From Lysinibacillus sp. FJAT-14745 (lineage in GTDB: Bacteria; Bacillota; Bacilli; Bacillales_A; Planococcaceae), in assembly GCF_001275675.1 (NCBI RefSeq), contig NZ_LITM01000002.1, positions 369,296 to 426,470 on the forward strand: a DNA stretch of 57,175 bases. The letters are read 5' to 3'. The position numbers and the translations under genes are program-made. Shown here piece by piece: positions 9,136 through 17,607 of this stretch (its first letter is position 1; each line of letters opens with the position of its first letter). The notes beneath the pieces are model-generated. The model saw only the letters and a program-made list of their open reading frames with translations, was not told the DNA's origin and ran no database searches.

Positions 9136-9203
9136 TATATCGTCAAACAATATATCGTCCAACGATACATCTAAAATATATCAGCAGACGATATAGTTGT
9201 CAA
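9136..9203 (-). promoter_or_regulatory. Promoter and PadR operator of the ABC operon
   Basis: On the minus strand: TTGACA (9203-9198), a 17-bp spacer and TATATT (9180-9175), a near-consensus sigma-A promoter. The half-site TATATCGTC occurs directly at 9136-9144 and 9151-9159, and inverted at 9162-9167 (ACGATA) and 9187-9195 (GACGATATA). One inverted pair is the close palindrome TATCGTCCAACGATA; the distal half-site lies inside the promoter spacer. This is the expected layout for autorepression by PadR. Confidence 0.75.
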
Positions 9204-9281
9204 TGCTGTTTTTTCCATAAAAAGTTACTAAAGCTTTTCATATACGCAGTGTGGCACTATGTTGTTATTTTGATTCATCCT

Positions 9282-9365
9282 GAGCGATTTTCCTGGCTAC
9301 CCGAGCAGTTCTGTGGCTTACCTGAGCGATTTTTCTAGCTACCCGAGCAGTCTTCTTGTTCTCAA
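9282..9365. repeat. 21-bp tandem array, GAGC family, 4 units
   Basis: The word GAGC recurs at 9282, 9303, 9324 and 9345, spaced exactly 21 bp apart. Units alternate between CCTGAGCGATTTT and CCCGAGCAGT types. The same alternation is found in the array at 29500. It is non-coding and lies between the divergent padR and tetR genes. Confidence 0.8.
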
Positions 9366-9427
9366 ACGTTATTTGATTTCCAATGTCTGTTAATATTTTT
9401 ATTGCATTAGGAATTCCTCTATGCTAG

Positions 9428-9449
9428 CATGTAAGTAATTACTTGCATG
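9428..9449. promoter_or_regulatory. Candidate TetR operator upstream of its own gene
   Basis: A 22-bp inverted repeat with one mismatched pair: CATGTAAGTAA followed by TTACTTGCATG. The right end touches the ribosome-binding site GGGAGGAAG. The core AAGTAATTACTT resembles AAGTAAGTACTTACTT in front of the exporter gene at 10069-10084, so both are probably bound by the same TetR protein. Confidence 0.65.
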
Positions 9450-9464
9450 GGAGGAAGATTTCTA

Positions 9465-10046
9465 TTGTCAACAAAAAGCACCGCAGAACGAATCATAGAT
9501 GCAGCTTTACAACTCATTAGTGCGAAGGGCTATACTGCTGCAACAACTAAAGCAATTGCTGATTTAGCAGGGGTCAATGAAGTAACAATTTTTCGGCATT
9601 TCGGTAACAAGCGTGGTATTTTGAAAGCCGTTATTGAGAAATTTTCCTATCTCCCTCTTTTACAGGAAGAAATCAATAAAAATGTTACATGGGATTTAGA
9701 AACGGATTTACTAAATTTCTCTGTAAAGCATTTTAACTTTTTAATGTCTATTAAAGATTTTGTAATGATTGGCTTTAAAGAAGGGATGCAATTTCCTGAA
9801 ATTAATGAAGAGATTGCTAATACCCCACTTCATATTAAAAATGAGTTAATTCATTATTTGCAGGAAATGCATGAAAGAGGAAAAGTTAGAGAGATTGATT
9901 TTGAAGCAGCTGCTCTTTCTCTTATTGCTATTAATGTTGGCCATTTTATTTCAAGGGCTCGTTTAGGAACAATCGTTTCTGATATACCTACTGAAATATT
10001 GTTAAAAACAAGTATTTCAATTTTTTCTAGGGGATTGACTCCCTAG
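9465..10046 (+). CDS. TetR-family regulator of the adjacent ABC-2 exporter
   Basis: About 193 residues. The N-terminal TetR helix-turn-helix is clear (ERIIDAALQLISAKGYTAAT, then IADLAGVNEVTIFRHFGNKR); the rest is the ligand-binding helical domain. I choose the TTG at 9465, because GGAGGAAG (9450-9457) lies 7 bases before it, whereas the ATG at 9447 is inside the binding site region. Its stop codon lies in the stem of its own terminator. The exporter follows 55 bp downstream with a similar palindrome, so this is a regulator plus efflux-pump pair. Confidence 0.85.
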   Translation: MSTKSTAERIIDAALQLISAKGYTAATTKAIADLAGVNEVTIFRHFGNKRGILKAVIEKFSYLPLLQEEINKNVTWDLETDLLNFSVKHFNFLMSIKDFVMIGFKEGMQFPEINEEIANTPLHIKNELIHYLQEMHERGKVREIDFEAAALSLIAINVGHFISRARLGTIVSDIPTEILLKTSISIFSRGLTP

Positions 10047-10057
10047 AAAAAATTTTT
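10021..10057 (+). terminator. Terminator or attenuator overlapping the tetR stop codon
   Basis: Stem TTTTCTAGGG (10023-10032) with CCCTAGAAAA (10041-10050), followed by AATTTTT. The TAG stop codon is part of the 3' arm, so translating ribosomes would occlude the hairpin. Confidence 0.65.
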
Positions 10058-10068
10058 CCTATCAATGC

Positions 10069-10084
10069 AAGTAAGTACTTACTT
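10069..10084. promoter_or_regulatory. Candidate TetR operator upstream of the exporter
   Basis: Perfect 16-bp palindrome AAGTAAGTACTTACTT, 17 bp before the exporter start codon and just upstream of AGGAGG. It shares its half-site with the palindrome at 9428-9449. Confidence 0.65.
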
Positions 10085-10101
10085 ATATAGGAGGTCTATT
10101 T

Positions 10102-11310
10102 ATGAAAGGTTTACAAGCTTTATTTAAAATTCGAGAAACTTATATTGGCATTGTCATTACAATTGCATTTCAGGTAATTTTCTTTTTCGTATGGATGACT
10201 GCCTATGATGGTGTCAATGACAGAACCGGAAATTTAAAGATTGGACTAATTAGCGAAGATACTGAGATGGGTCAACAAGTAGTAAATGAAATAAAAGGAA
10301 AACTACCTTTTACAATAAAAAATTACACCTCTTTAGACAAAGCTGAGCAAGAATTAAATCAACGTGATATCCATATGATGATTCATATTCCAAGCGACTT
10401 TACGAGTCAATTACAAGCCGGTAAAGAGGCTGAAATTATTTACTCTATCAATCAAGCAAATGCAAGTATCGCAAAAAATATGATGGATGGCGTGGCCAAG
10501 CAAGTAACTGAGGAAATTAACCACAATTTGTATCCTTTACAACAAGGTAAGACCATTGAGGCATTTTCTCAAAAGTTCTCACAGCTTCCAATAGCGCAAA
10601 ATACAGCACAACTAATTAATGAAGCCGTTGCTACAACAATTATGAGTGTAAAGGATCATACGATAGGTTCTACTATTATTAAAACGAATAATGTTGAAGA
10701 GTTTGCAATGAATTTTGTGCCATTGATGGTTATTATTTCGTCGTTCGTTGGTGCAATGGTCATGATTATGCAGCATCAGCAGGCTGCACAACTTGTGCAA
10801 GATACAATTTCGAAATGGCAATTGTTCCTAGCAAGACAGCTCATTAATATCGGTGTATCCTTCACCATTCCGCTATTAACTATTGGCTTAATGCATCTAT
10901 TTAATATTTCAAGTCAAGTAAACTTTTTAACAGTATATCTTTTTCAAGCATTAATGTTTTGGGCTTTCCTCTGCTTGGCACAAGCCTTTATTATCATTTT
11001 TGGTAACTTAGGTATGATTTTTAATATTTGCGCTCTTTCGATTCAGCTTGTTACTTCAGGTGCTCTTGTTCCACAAGCCATGCTATCTGATTTTTACAAT
11101 AAATTAGCGTTACTTCTTCCAGCTACTTACGGAGCAGACGGCTATTACACAATTATTTTTGGTGGAAGCACTGATAATATAATAAGTAATTGTGGCTCGT
11201 TAGGAATTATCATAGCTGTAACACTGGGCATTTCTGCGACGGTCGTTGCTTTAAAAAAATCAAAAGCAAAGAGTGAAAGTGAGCAAATAGTCACTTCCAC
11301 TCTTCAATAA
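10102..11310 (+). CDS. ABC-2 family membrane exporter (YhgE/DUF3533-like)
   Basis: 402 residues: one N-terminal helix (about 16-34), a long extracytoplasmic region to about 205, then five or six helices (207-390) ending in a basic tail. This is the ABC2_membrane_3 layout. No ATPase gene is adjacent, so either it uses one encoded elsewhere or it works as a stand-alone efflux component. The ribosome-binding site is AGGAGG. With the TetR gene and shared operators upstream, it is probably induced by a toxic hydrophobic compound. Bounded by a strong terminator. Confidence 0.75.
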   Translation: MKGLQALFKIRETYIGIVITIAFQVIFFFVWMTAYDGVNDRTGNLKIGLISEDTEMGQQVVNEIKGKLPFTIKNYTSLDKAEQELNQRDIHMMIHIPSDFTSQLQAGKEAEIIYSINQANASIAKNMMDGVAKQVTEEINHNLYPLQQGKTIEAFSQKFSQLPIAQNTAQLINEAVATTIMSVKDHTIGSTIIKTNNVEEFAMNFVPLMVIISSFVGAMVMIMQHQQAAQLVQDTISKWQLFLARQLINIGVSFTIPLLTIGLMHLFNISSQVNFLTVYLFQALMFWAFLCLAQAFIIIFGNLGMIFNICALSIQLVTSGALVPQAMLSDFYNKLALLLPATYGADGYYTIIFGGSTDNIISNCGSLGIIIAVTLGISATVVALKKSKAKSESEQIVTSTLQ

Positions 11311-11319
11311 AATTGTCAA

Positions 11320-11357
11320 AAAAGCGATGTACTAATGTGAGTTAGTACATCGCTTTT
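11320..11357 (+). terminator. Strong terminator after the exporter
   Basis: Perfect 16-bp stem AAAAGCGATGTACTAA / TTAGTACATCGCTTTT with a 6-base loop. Confidence 0.9.
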
Positions 11358-11419
11358 AAAGTTTAATCACAAAACTGTGAAGAATGACCAACATCCTGTT
11401 GCCCCGAGACCATGCAGCG

Positions 11420-11560
11420 CAGCGGATGTTTTCTGTGCGAAAGCGTAGTGCTAACGTAGCGACAGCAAATGTTTTAACTGTGCGAAAGCGAAGCGTCAGC
11501 GACAATGTTTTAACTGTGCGAAAGCGAAGCGTCAGCGACAAAGCGTTCAGTCGGAATGGA
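11420..11560. repeat. GTGCGAAAGCG repeat cluster with exact 36-bp tandem duplication
   Basis: Three successive copies of a unit containing TGTGCGAAAGCGAAGCG and CAGCGACA. Copies 11468-11503 and 11504-11539 are identical over 36 bp; the first copy (from about 11423) is divergent. The cluster ends in CGTTCAGTCGGAATGGAAATC, similar to the right arm of the hairpin at 47735-47759. Related units occur near 30820, 47228, 47370, 56738 and 56775, making this a dispersed family. Confidence 0.75.
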
Positions 11561-11593
11561 AATCAACCCCTCGTTTTGCCGAAGAGTCTTTCA

Positions 11594-12163
11594 TTACTTT
11601 TCACCAATTCGCAAAATAGCAGCAAGCTGTTTATTCAAGGTACTTACGCTATCCTCAAAATCTTGACGATACCATTGAATAATTAGGCCGATAATTGCGT
11701 TTGCTTGATACGCACTATAATACTCAATGGATATTTCATCATGTATTTTATGATGAATTGTGATATCCCTTTTTAGCAGAGAGAAAATTCCATCAAATAA
11801 CATGTAATAGTAGGTCAGCGGCACATTTTTTGAAAAAACAATGCGATAGAATATTTTGAAGCGCTCAATATGATGAAAAATACGAATTGTCTTTGGATCT
11901 ATTTGGTTTTTATCCAATGTTGTGACTGCACGATATGGTTCCTCATAGGAATTATGCAAATCCTCCATAATTTCCTGAAAGTATTCCTCAAATAGCCCTT
12001 CCTTTTGCTCATAGTGTAAGTAAAAGGTACCTCTGTTCACCTTAGCCACCCTACAAATTTCTGCAATTGTAATGTTTTCTAAAGGTTTCTCACTTAATAA
12101 AGTTAGTAAAGCATTATGTAATGCTTGCTTCGTTTTGACAACTCTTAAATCGTTAGCGCTCAT
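11594..12163 (-). CDS. TetR-family regulator
   Basis: 189 residues. The N-terminal TetR helix-turn-helix is clear (TKQALHNALLTLLSEKPLE, ITIAEICRVAKVNRGTFYLHY). The C-terminal ligand domain resembles the DhaS/TetR_C_8 type, with the late IIGLIIQWYRQDFED motif. It is divergent from the short-chain dehydrogenase gene 160 bp away and is likely to control it. The spacer carries the perfect palindrome TGAACATATGTTCA. The ligand is unknown. Confidence 0.85.
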   Translation of the reverse strand: MSANDLRVVKTKQALHNALLTLLSEKPLENITIAEICRVAKVNRGTFYLHYEQKEGLFEEYFQEIMEDLHNSYEEPYRAVTTLDKNQIDPKTIRIFHHIERFKIFYRIVFSKNVPLTYYYMLFDGIFSLLKRDITIHHKIHDEISIEYYSAYQANAIIGLIIQWYRQDFEDSVSTLNKQLAAILRIGEK

Positions 12164-12210
12164 ATTTTTTATCCCCTTACTAAACAGATTTTTTCATATG
12201 TGTTGATTAC

Positions 12211-12284
12211 TGAACAGTTCTGAGTTTTTTGCGTATTGAAATCGCTTACAAAGCCATTATATTATTTTTATGAACATATGTTCA
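12211..12284. promoter_or_regulatory. Candidate operators between tetR and the SDR gene
   Basis: TGAACATATGTTCA at 12271-12284 is a perfect 14-bp palindrome 39 bp before the SDR start. TGAACAGTTC at 12211-12220 is a shorter related match closer to tetR. Both fit a TetR dimer site and suggest control in both directions. Confidence 0.5.
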
Positions 12285-12322
12285 ATATCTAAGAATCGCT
12301 AGGATATTAGGAGGTTTTTGTG

Positions 12323-13081
12323 ATGAGATTAGAAGGTAAAGTAGCAATTGTAACAGGTGCAGCGTCAGGTATGGGTAAAGCAATCGCAGAAGGTTATGCA
12401 AAAGAAGGGGCAAAGGTCGTAGTTTCTGATTTAAATATAGAAGGTGCACAAGCTGTTGTTGAAGGTATCGAAGCAGCTTGTGGCACAGCGATCGCTGTTC
12501 AAACAAATGTCGCTTCAACAGAAGACTTACAACGCTTATTTGATGAAACAAAAAATGCTTATGGTAAATTAGATATTTTAGTGAATAATGCTGGTATTAT
12601 GGATGGTATGGAGCCAGTTGGTGAAGTTTCTGATGAACGATGGGACAAAGTATTCGCGGTAAACACTACTGCTGTTATGCGTTCAATGCGTATGGCGACA
12701 GAGATTTTCCTTGCTCAAGGACATGGTGTCTTTGTTAACAATATTTCTGCTGGCGGTCTTTATGGAGCTCGTGCTGGGGCTGCCTACACTGCTTCTAAGC
12801 ATGCTGTTGTTGGTCTCACTAAAAACACAGCATTTATGTATGCCGATAAAAACATTCGCTGTAATGGTATCGCTCCAGGTGCAGTGATCACAAACATTGC
12901 TTCTACCATGACAAATGTGAGTCAAACTGGTGCAGCACGCCAATCACTAGGTATGGCCATTAACCCACGGGCTGGACAACCTGAAGAAATCGCTCAACTC
13001 GCTATATTCCTTGGCTCAGATGAAGCAAGCTTTGTCAATGGACAAGTAATTGCTGTTGATGGTGGCTGGACAGCTTACTAA
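12323..13081 (+). CDS. Short-chain dehydrogenase/reductase (SDR)
   Basis: 252 residues: a classical SDR with the cofactor motif TGAASGMG, NNAG, a catalytic Ser in NISAGG and the pair Y-x-x-x-K in AAYTASKHA, ending in VNGQVIAVDGGW. It is an NAD(P)-dependent oxidoreductase of unknown substrate. AGGAGG sits 8 bases before this ATG, which I prefer to the GTG at 12320. Divergent TetR control suggests it removes or makes an inducing aldehyde, ketone or alcohol. Confidence 0.85.
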   Translation: MRLEGKVAIVTGAASGMGKAIAEGYAKEGAKVVVSDLNIEGAQAVVEGIEAACGTAIAVQTNVASTEDLQRLFDETKNAYGKLDILVNNAGIMDGMEPVGEVSDERWDKVFAVNTTAVMRSMRMATEIFLAQGHGVFVNNISAGGLYGARAGAAYTASKHAVVGLTKNTAFMYADKNIRCNGIAPGAVITNIASTMTNVSQTGAARQSLGMAINPRAGQPEEIAQLAIFLGSDEASFVNGQVIAVDGGWTAY

Positions 13082-13516
13082 TTTTCTATATAGTGCATAT
13101 GAAATATAATTGTGATCTCAAAAAGTTAGACAAGGGTATTTCATTAGGTAGCATGTTCAAAATGAGTTCGGTATTGCACCAGACTCATTTTGTATTTAGC
13201 ATTCATCTTGTTCGTATTATAGTATTTTTTAATAACTATGTACGATTGTTTCAAAATTGTAATGTTTTAAAGTTCATCCATATTAATGGCATTCCTGGAC
13301 CTCTTTTATTTGTTGAATAGCAATATATATTCTCTGTTAATATTCTCAGCTTTTGATTCAAGACACTTGCATTAAAAATCAAAAATGACCTCTTAGAGAC
13401 ACGCTATTCCAAGAGACCATTCATATAAAAGCTTTTTTTAAATTTACCGTCATTAAGCTATTGTATTTGCTAATCTTAATCCTACTTTAAAGAGTCTCTA
13501 GGACTAATGGAAATAT
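13082..13516. other. Intergenic gap, no gene seen
   Basis: 435 bp of AT-rich DNA between convergent genes. A short open frame (13093-13320) has no ribosome-binding site and no recognisable motif. I see no strong hairpin here. Confidence 0.5.
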
Positions 13517-14824
13517 TCATTGCGCTTTCTTAAAGCTGAGTGATTTTCCTTTTGTTTCTTTCACTAGCATAATACATGAAATAGAAATGATACTTGCTAT
13601 GACCAAATAAATTGAAATTGGGATGGAGCTATTAAATTTATTTAGAAGACTTAATGAAATTAATGGAGCTAATGAGCCTGCTAAAATTGGTGCTATTTGA
13701 TAACATAAAGACAACGCTGTATATCTGATATGAGTTGGAAATAACTCTGTCATTAAGGCTGAGTATGGTGAATACGTCATCGATTGTATGAATAAACCAA
13801 CAGTAATGGCAGACATAATGAGCCAATCATTCCCTGTATCCATCATTGGAAACCCAATAAATCCCCAAAATGCGGTTAAAACGGCTCCTGTAATATAGAT
13901 TGACTTCCTACCCCAGACATCGCTTAAGTGTCCCATTAATGGTATGAAGAAAAAGTGAATAGCATGGGCACCAAACATTAATAATAAAATTTGTGACGTA
14001 TCTTTATTGACGACAAGTTTTAAATAACTAATGGAAAAAGTGACAACCATATAGTATAAAATGTTTTCTGCAAAGCGAGCTCCAATACCAGCAACAATTG
14101 CCTTTTTATGATATTTAATCACTTCTATAACACCTAATTGTTGTTTTTCTAATTGCGCTTGTTTTTCTTGTGCTTCTTTGAAAATAGGGGCATCATCTAC
14201 ACTTTTACGAATCCAAAGACCAATTAGTACGACAACTGCAGAGAACCAAAATGCTACACGCCAACCCCAGTCCATAAATTGCTCAGTACTTAAGTTTTTA
14301 GATAAAAGTAAAAGGACAATTGTAGCTATTAAATTCCCCAATGGTACACCCGCCTGTGGCCAGCTTGCCCAATAACCACGTCGATCGTCAGGGCTGTGCT
14401 CAGATACTAAAATAACTGCTCCTCCCCATTCTCCACCAAAAGCAAATCCTTGAATTAAACGTAAAGTAACGAGTAAGATAGGAGCCCAATAACCAATACT
14501 ATTGAATGTCGGAATACATCCCATTAAGAAAGTCGTAATTCCAACGATAATCAAACTAATCTGTAATAAATTTTTACGCCCAATTTTATCACCATAATGG
14601 CCAAAAACAAGTCCGCCGATAGGTCTAGCTAGAAATCCTACTGCATAGAGAGCAAATGCAGCGAGAATTCCGTCAATAGCGTTTCCTGTTTTTTGGAAAA
14701 ATAATTCTCCGAAAACGAGAGCAGAAGCGGTTCCATATAAGAAAAATTCATACCATTCAGCTACAGATCCAATCATAGATGCAGCAACAACTTTTTTTAG
14801 CTGTTTATTATCTGTTTTCCCCAT
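13517..14824 (-). CDS. MFS transporter, metabolite:H+ symporter (MHS) family
   Basis: 435 residues and 12 membrane helices. The MHS hallmarks are present: [16 protein letters not shown] at the N-terminus, [16 protein letters not shown] between helices 2 and 3, and FGGEWGGAV in helix 5. Relatives carry shikimate, alpha-ketoglutarate, proline/betaine or citrate. The ATG at 14824 has GGGGGAG at good spacing and is preferred over the GTG at 14830. It is the last gene of an operon with a decayed aldehyde dehydrogenase and a DHDPS-family lyase, so it probably imports the acid degraded by them. Confidence 0.85.
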   Translation of the reverse strand: MGKTDNKQLKKVVAASMIGSVAEWYEFFLYGTASALVFGELFFQKTGNAIDGILAAFALYAVGFLARPIGGLVFGHYGDKIGRKNLLQISLIIVGITTFLMGCIPTFNSIGYWAPILLVTLRLIQGFAFGGEWGGAVILVSEHSPDDRRGYWASWPQAGVPLGNLIATIVLLLLSKNLSTEQFMDWGWRVAFWFSAVVVLIGLWIRKSVDDAPIFKEAQEKQAQLEKQQLGVIEVIKYHKKAIVAGIGARFAENILYYMVVTFSISYLKLVVNKDTSQILLLMFGAHAIHFFFIPLMGHLSDVWGRKSIYITGAVLTAFWGFIGFPMMDTGNDWLIMSAITVGLFIQSMTYSPYSALMTELFPTHIRYTALSLCYQIAPILAGSLAPLISLSLLNKFNSSIPISIYLVIASIISISCIMLVKETKGKSLSFKKAQ

Positions 14825-14856
14825 ATACACTCCCCCAAGAAATCTGATTCAAATTA

Positions 14857-15490
14857 TTATGAATGAACGTACCTAATTACTTTCGTCTGCACATATTGTT
14901 CAAATGCTTCTAAGCCATTGTCTTTGCCACCAAAACCAGATCGTTTAAAACCTCCAAACAGGGTGGTGATATTGCCCTCGCTAAAGCCATTCACAGAAAC
15001 GGTTCCTGCCTTAATGGCACATGCCACGCGCATCGTCCGCTGTACGCTTTGGCTATAAAAAGAAGCAGCCAAACCATAGGAGGTGTTATTGGCAAGTGCA
15101 ATAGCTTCTTCTTCCGTTTCGAACGTACTAACCGCTAAAATCGGACCAAATATTTCATTTTGAAACAAGGTCATGTTAGCGGTTACATTATCAAAAATAG
15201 TTGACTCGATATACCAGCCACTACCCAAATCACTGCGAATGTTACCCCTGCTTCAAATGTATCTCTAGCTACCTTAAGACAGGAGGGCACTGAAAAAGTC
15301 GATTTATATCGAAAATTTCGGTAAAAATTAACTTTTAACGCTTAATAGAATTGAAAAAATCATAATTAATTACTATGTTTTTAGCGATTTATAAGTTTTT
15401 CAGTGCCCTCCCTTAACAGCAGCATCTACATTCCGTGCATTACCATCGACAATATAGCCAATTAATCTGTTTCGATGGGATGCGGTTTTC
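14857..15490 (-). pseudogene. Aldehyde dehydrogenase pseudogene (deleted and interrupted)
   Basis: The readable part (14857-15228) is only the C-terminal 120 residues of an ALDH: GWYIESTIFDNV, NEIFGPILAV, SGFGGKDNG. Upstream on the same strand I can read N-terminal ALDH fragments: IGYIVDGNARNVDAAVK (about 15412-15465), then a 130-bp insert, then KVARDTFEAG (about 15245-15275), which joins out of frame to the C-terminal part. The whole middle, including the catalytic Glu and Cys, is missing. So the gene suffered a large internal deletion, a MITE-like insertion and point decay. A working copy would have oxidised the aldehyde made by the adjacent lyase pathway. Confidence 0.75.
15282..15411. mobile_element. 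MITE-like insertion in the aldehyde dehydrogenase pseudogene
   Basis: A 130-bp, very AT-rich, non-coding insert with perfect 16-bp terminal inverted repeats, GGAGGGCACTGAAAAA (15282-15297) and its complement (15396-15411). CTTAA lies directly to the right (15412-15416) and again on the left at 15273-15277 with four extra bases between, consistent with a 5-bp target duplication. It has no room for a transposase, so it would be mobilised in trans. Confidence 0.65.
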
Positions 15491-15595
15491 TATTTTGTAG
15501 GCTGCACAAAACCAAGAATCAAGTTGCCTGCTCATAGCTTTCCTTCATTAGCTAGGGCAAAGACTTATTCTTTTGATACAATCACCTGGCTCTCC

Positions 15596-16468
15596 TCACA
15601 ATGATTTATTAAAAAAAGCCAAAAATTCTGCTTTTTCCTCTTCTGATAAATCAGATAAAGGTAGGCGTACTGAACCAACGTTGATTTCACCTTTCAGGCA
15701 GCCTAATTTAGCTTTTTGGTTATAGTTTCCGGACTCCATAGAGTGAATAGCTGGGTAGATATCCCTCATAATTTGACGAGCCTTATCCCAGTCGCCAGTC
15801 TGCGCAGCATTAAACATGGCTACTTGCTCTTCTGGGAACACATTACCTGCACCAGCAATCCAGCTTTTCGCACCCCAGAAGAAAAAGTCTATAGGTTGAT
15901 CATCACAACCGCAAATCACTTCAAATTTCTCAAATGGGGTTTGTAACAAACGTAATGCGCGGCTAAAGTCGCCACTACTTTCTTTAATAGCAACAATATT
16001 CGGATTTTTCGCCAAATACACCACCGTATCATATTCAATTTCAATGCCGATGCGAGCTGGAAAGTTGTACATGATAATGGGTAAATCGGTTGCCGCTGCC
16101 ACAGTTTCGTAATGGGCAATCAAACCAGCTTGGTCAGGCAAGCTATAAGGTGGGGGTGATAACATTAAACCTTCATAGCCTAAATCTTTGGCTTGGTTGG
16201 CACGGTTTACCGCACCTTCAGTTGATAAATCATTGATACCTGTAATTAAAGTTACGCGACCTTTAGCAACTTCTACCACTGTTTTCAAAACGGTTTCACG
16301 TTCTGCCTCATTCAAGGCGTAGTATTCTCCTGTCGTCCCACATACAACTAAACCAGTAACACCTTTGTCAATAAAAGTGTTAGTCAATTCCTTTAAAGTA
16401 TCTACATCTAAGCTTTGATCGTTTTTAAACGGGGTCACTAACGGAACCAAAATACCATGAAAATTCAT
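15596..16468 (-). CDS. DHDPS/NAL-superfamily lyase (DapA-like)
   Basis: 290 residues forming a class I aldolase-type TIM barrel. GTTGE is near residue 45, the catalytic Tyr in MYNFPARIG near 134 and the Schiff-base Lys in VAIKESSGD near 162. Other members make dihydrodipicolinate or cleave or dehydrate sugar acids, sialic acid or hydroxyproline-derived acids. An operon with an aldehyde dehydrogenase and an acid symporter argues for catabolism rather than lysine synthesis. I use the second ATG (16468), which has AGGAG 7 bases upstream. With the dehydrogenase dead, the pathway is probably incomplete unless another ALDH replaces it. Confidence 0.85.
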   Translation of the reverse strand: MNFHGILVPLVTPFKNDQSLDVDTLKELTNTFIDKGVTGLVVCGTTGEYYALNEAERETVLKTVVEVAKGRVTLITGINDLSTEGAVNRANQAKDLGYEGLMLSPPPYSLPDQAGLIAHYETVAAATDLPIIMYNFPARIGIEIEYDTVVYLAKNPNIVAIKESSGDFSRALRLLQTPFEKFEVICGCDDQPIDFFFWGAKSWIAGAGNVFPEEQVAMFNAAQTGDWDKARQIMRDIYPAIHSMESGNYNQKAKLGCLKGEINVGSVRLPLSDLSEEEKAEFLAFFNKSL

Positions 16469-16517
16469 CTTCATTCTCCTTTGCTTGTAATAGATTACTT
16501 GATTTAAAAAAGTTAAT

Positions 16518-16630
16518 ATTGAAGTACAACTTCAATTAACCATGATACTAGCACACTAAATTACCATTGTAAATGTAATTTTCTGAATATTACTAAAGTT
16601 ATCTTTCGATTTATTAAAGTGTCACTTCAA
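16518..16630. promoter_or_regulatory. Two candidate operators in the lyase / XRE-cupin divergent region
   Basis: ATTGAAGT-ACA-ACTTCAAT (16518-16536) and TTAAAGT-GTC-ACTTCAA (16614-16630) share the form TTGAAGT-N3-ACTTCAA with a single mismatch between them; their centres are 95 bp apart. They lie 50 and 146 bp upstream of the lyase start and are good candidates for sites of the XRE-cupin regulator. The rest of the 16475-16993 gap holds no gene that I can see. Confidence 0.6.
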
Positions 16631-16993
16631 CATCAATTGCCACTATTTATTTTGGATTACAATCTAATTTACTAGATTTCTACACATCGATTTTTTGTAA
16701 TTGTTCTGTAATTAGAGCTTTTATGTTATCCTTATCGACGTGGCTCCTTATATTTTGGATTTGGACAGAAGCACTAAACTGCGTTATATGGCATAGTGAC
16801 AAGATAACTACCATGAGTCGCAAAGTATTAACTGTTTTGGAAGATTTAAAGACAAATTAACCATTAACATACATCTATACAAAAAGATTTAATAAGCTTC
16901 ATTTTTCATAGTGAGATTACATCTTTTATTTCGCAACACAAACTTTATTAGAATAGTAAGTAGGAATAATATCAGTAACAGGAGTGGAGAAAA

Positions 16994-17539
16994 TTGAATG
17001 ACTCAATTGGAGTAAAAATGAAGAGTTTACGAAAAGAGAGAAAGTTAACATTAAAACAAATCGCCGATCAAACGAATCTTTCAATTAGCTTTTTATCTCA
17101 GGTCGAACGTTTAAAATCATCCATAACGCTCGAATCATTGAAAAAAATTTCTGAAGCACTCGGTGTCAATCCAAGCTACTTTTTTTCAGAATCCGATGAG
17201 CAGACAGCATCGACGGTTATGAGAAATATTATTAGTAAGACAAACACTATGCATAACCAATTTTTTTATAGAGATTTAGCGGTAAATATTGAAAATCCAC
17301 TCTTTAATCCGATTTTAGTATTACTGAATCCAGGTGCAAATCGAGAGGATTCTTATTCACATTCTGGGCAAGAATTTCTTTACGTTCTAGAAGGGACACT
17401 GACCATCGTCATTGACAAAGAGGAGCATGATTTGAATCCTTATGATTGTATTTTTCTAGAATCAACCACCCCTCATAATTGGATAAATAAAACAGATTCA
17501 ATCGTAAAATTCCTTTGCATTTCGAGTATTCCAGTATAA
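16994..17539 (+). CDS. XRE-family regulator with C-terminal cupin domain
   Basis: 181 residues: an XRE helix-turn-helix (residues 5-60: SLRKERKLTLKQIADQTNLS, ISFLSQVER) joined to a cupin domain (about 105-175: SHSGQEFLYVLEGTLTIVID, ESTTPHNWIN). This is the PuuR-like architecture, in which the cupin senses a metabolite and the dimer regulates a divergent catabolic operon. The TTG start has GGAGTGGAG upstream; an ATG at 17018 with its own GGAG is an alternative that would trim the first turn of the DNA-binding domain. It probably controls the lyase/ALDH/MHS operon. Confidence 0.85.
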   Translation: MNDSIGVKMKSLRKERKLTLKQIADQTNLSISFLSQVERLKSSITLESLKKISEALGVNPSYFFSESDEQTASTVMRNIISKTNTMHNQFFYRDLAVNIENPLFNPILVLLNPGANREDSYSHSGQEFLYVLEGTLTIVIDKEEHDLNPYDCIFLESTTPHNWINKTDSIVKFLCISSIPV

Positions 17540-17574
17540 TGTTTTAGCAGATTCCTTAGACACTGATTAAAAAA

Positions 17575-17607
17575 GCTCACAGCGTATCGCGCACTGTGAG
17601 TTTTTTT
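17575..17607 (+). terminator. Terminator of the XRE-cupin gene
   Basis: Stem GCTCACAG with CTGTGAG around an 11-base loop, followed by seven T. Confidence 0.85.

Noticed and set aside
11356..11686. Open frames on both strands across the GCGAAAGCG cluster
   Set aside because: Repetitive translations on both strands of a non-coding repeat; one runs into the terminator and the end of the TetR gene.
13093..13320. 75-residue plus-strand open frame after the SDR gene
   Set aside because: No start signal, no motif and AT-rich composition like the surrounding non-coding DNA.
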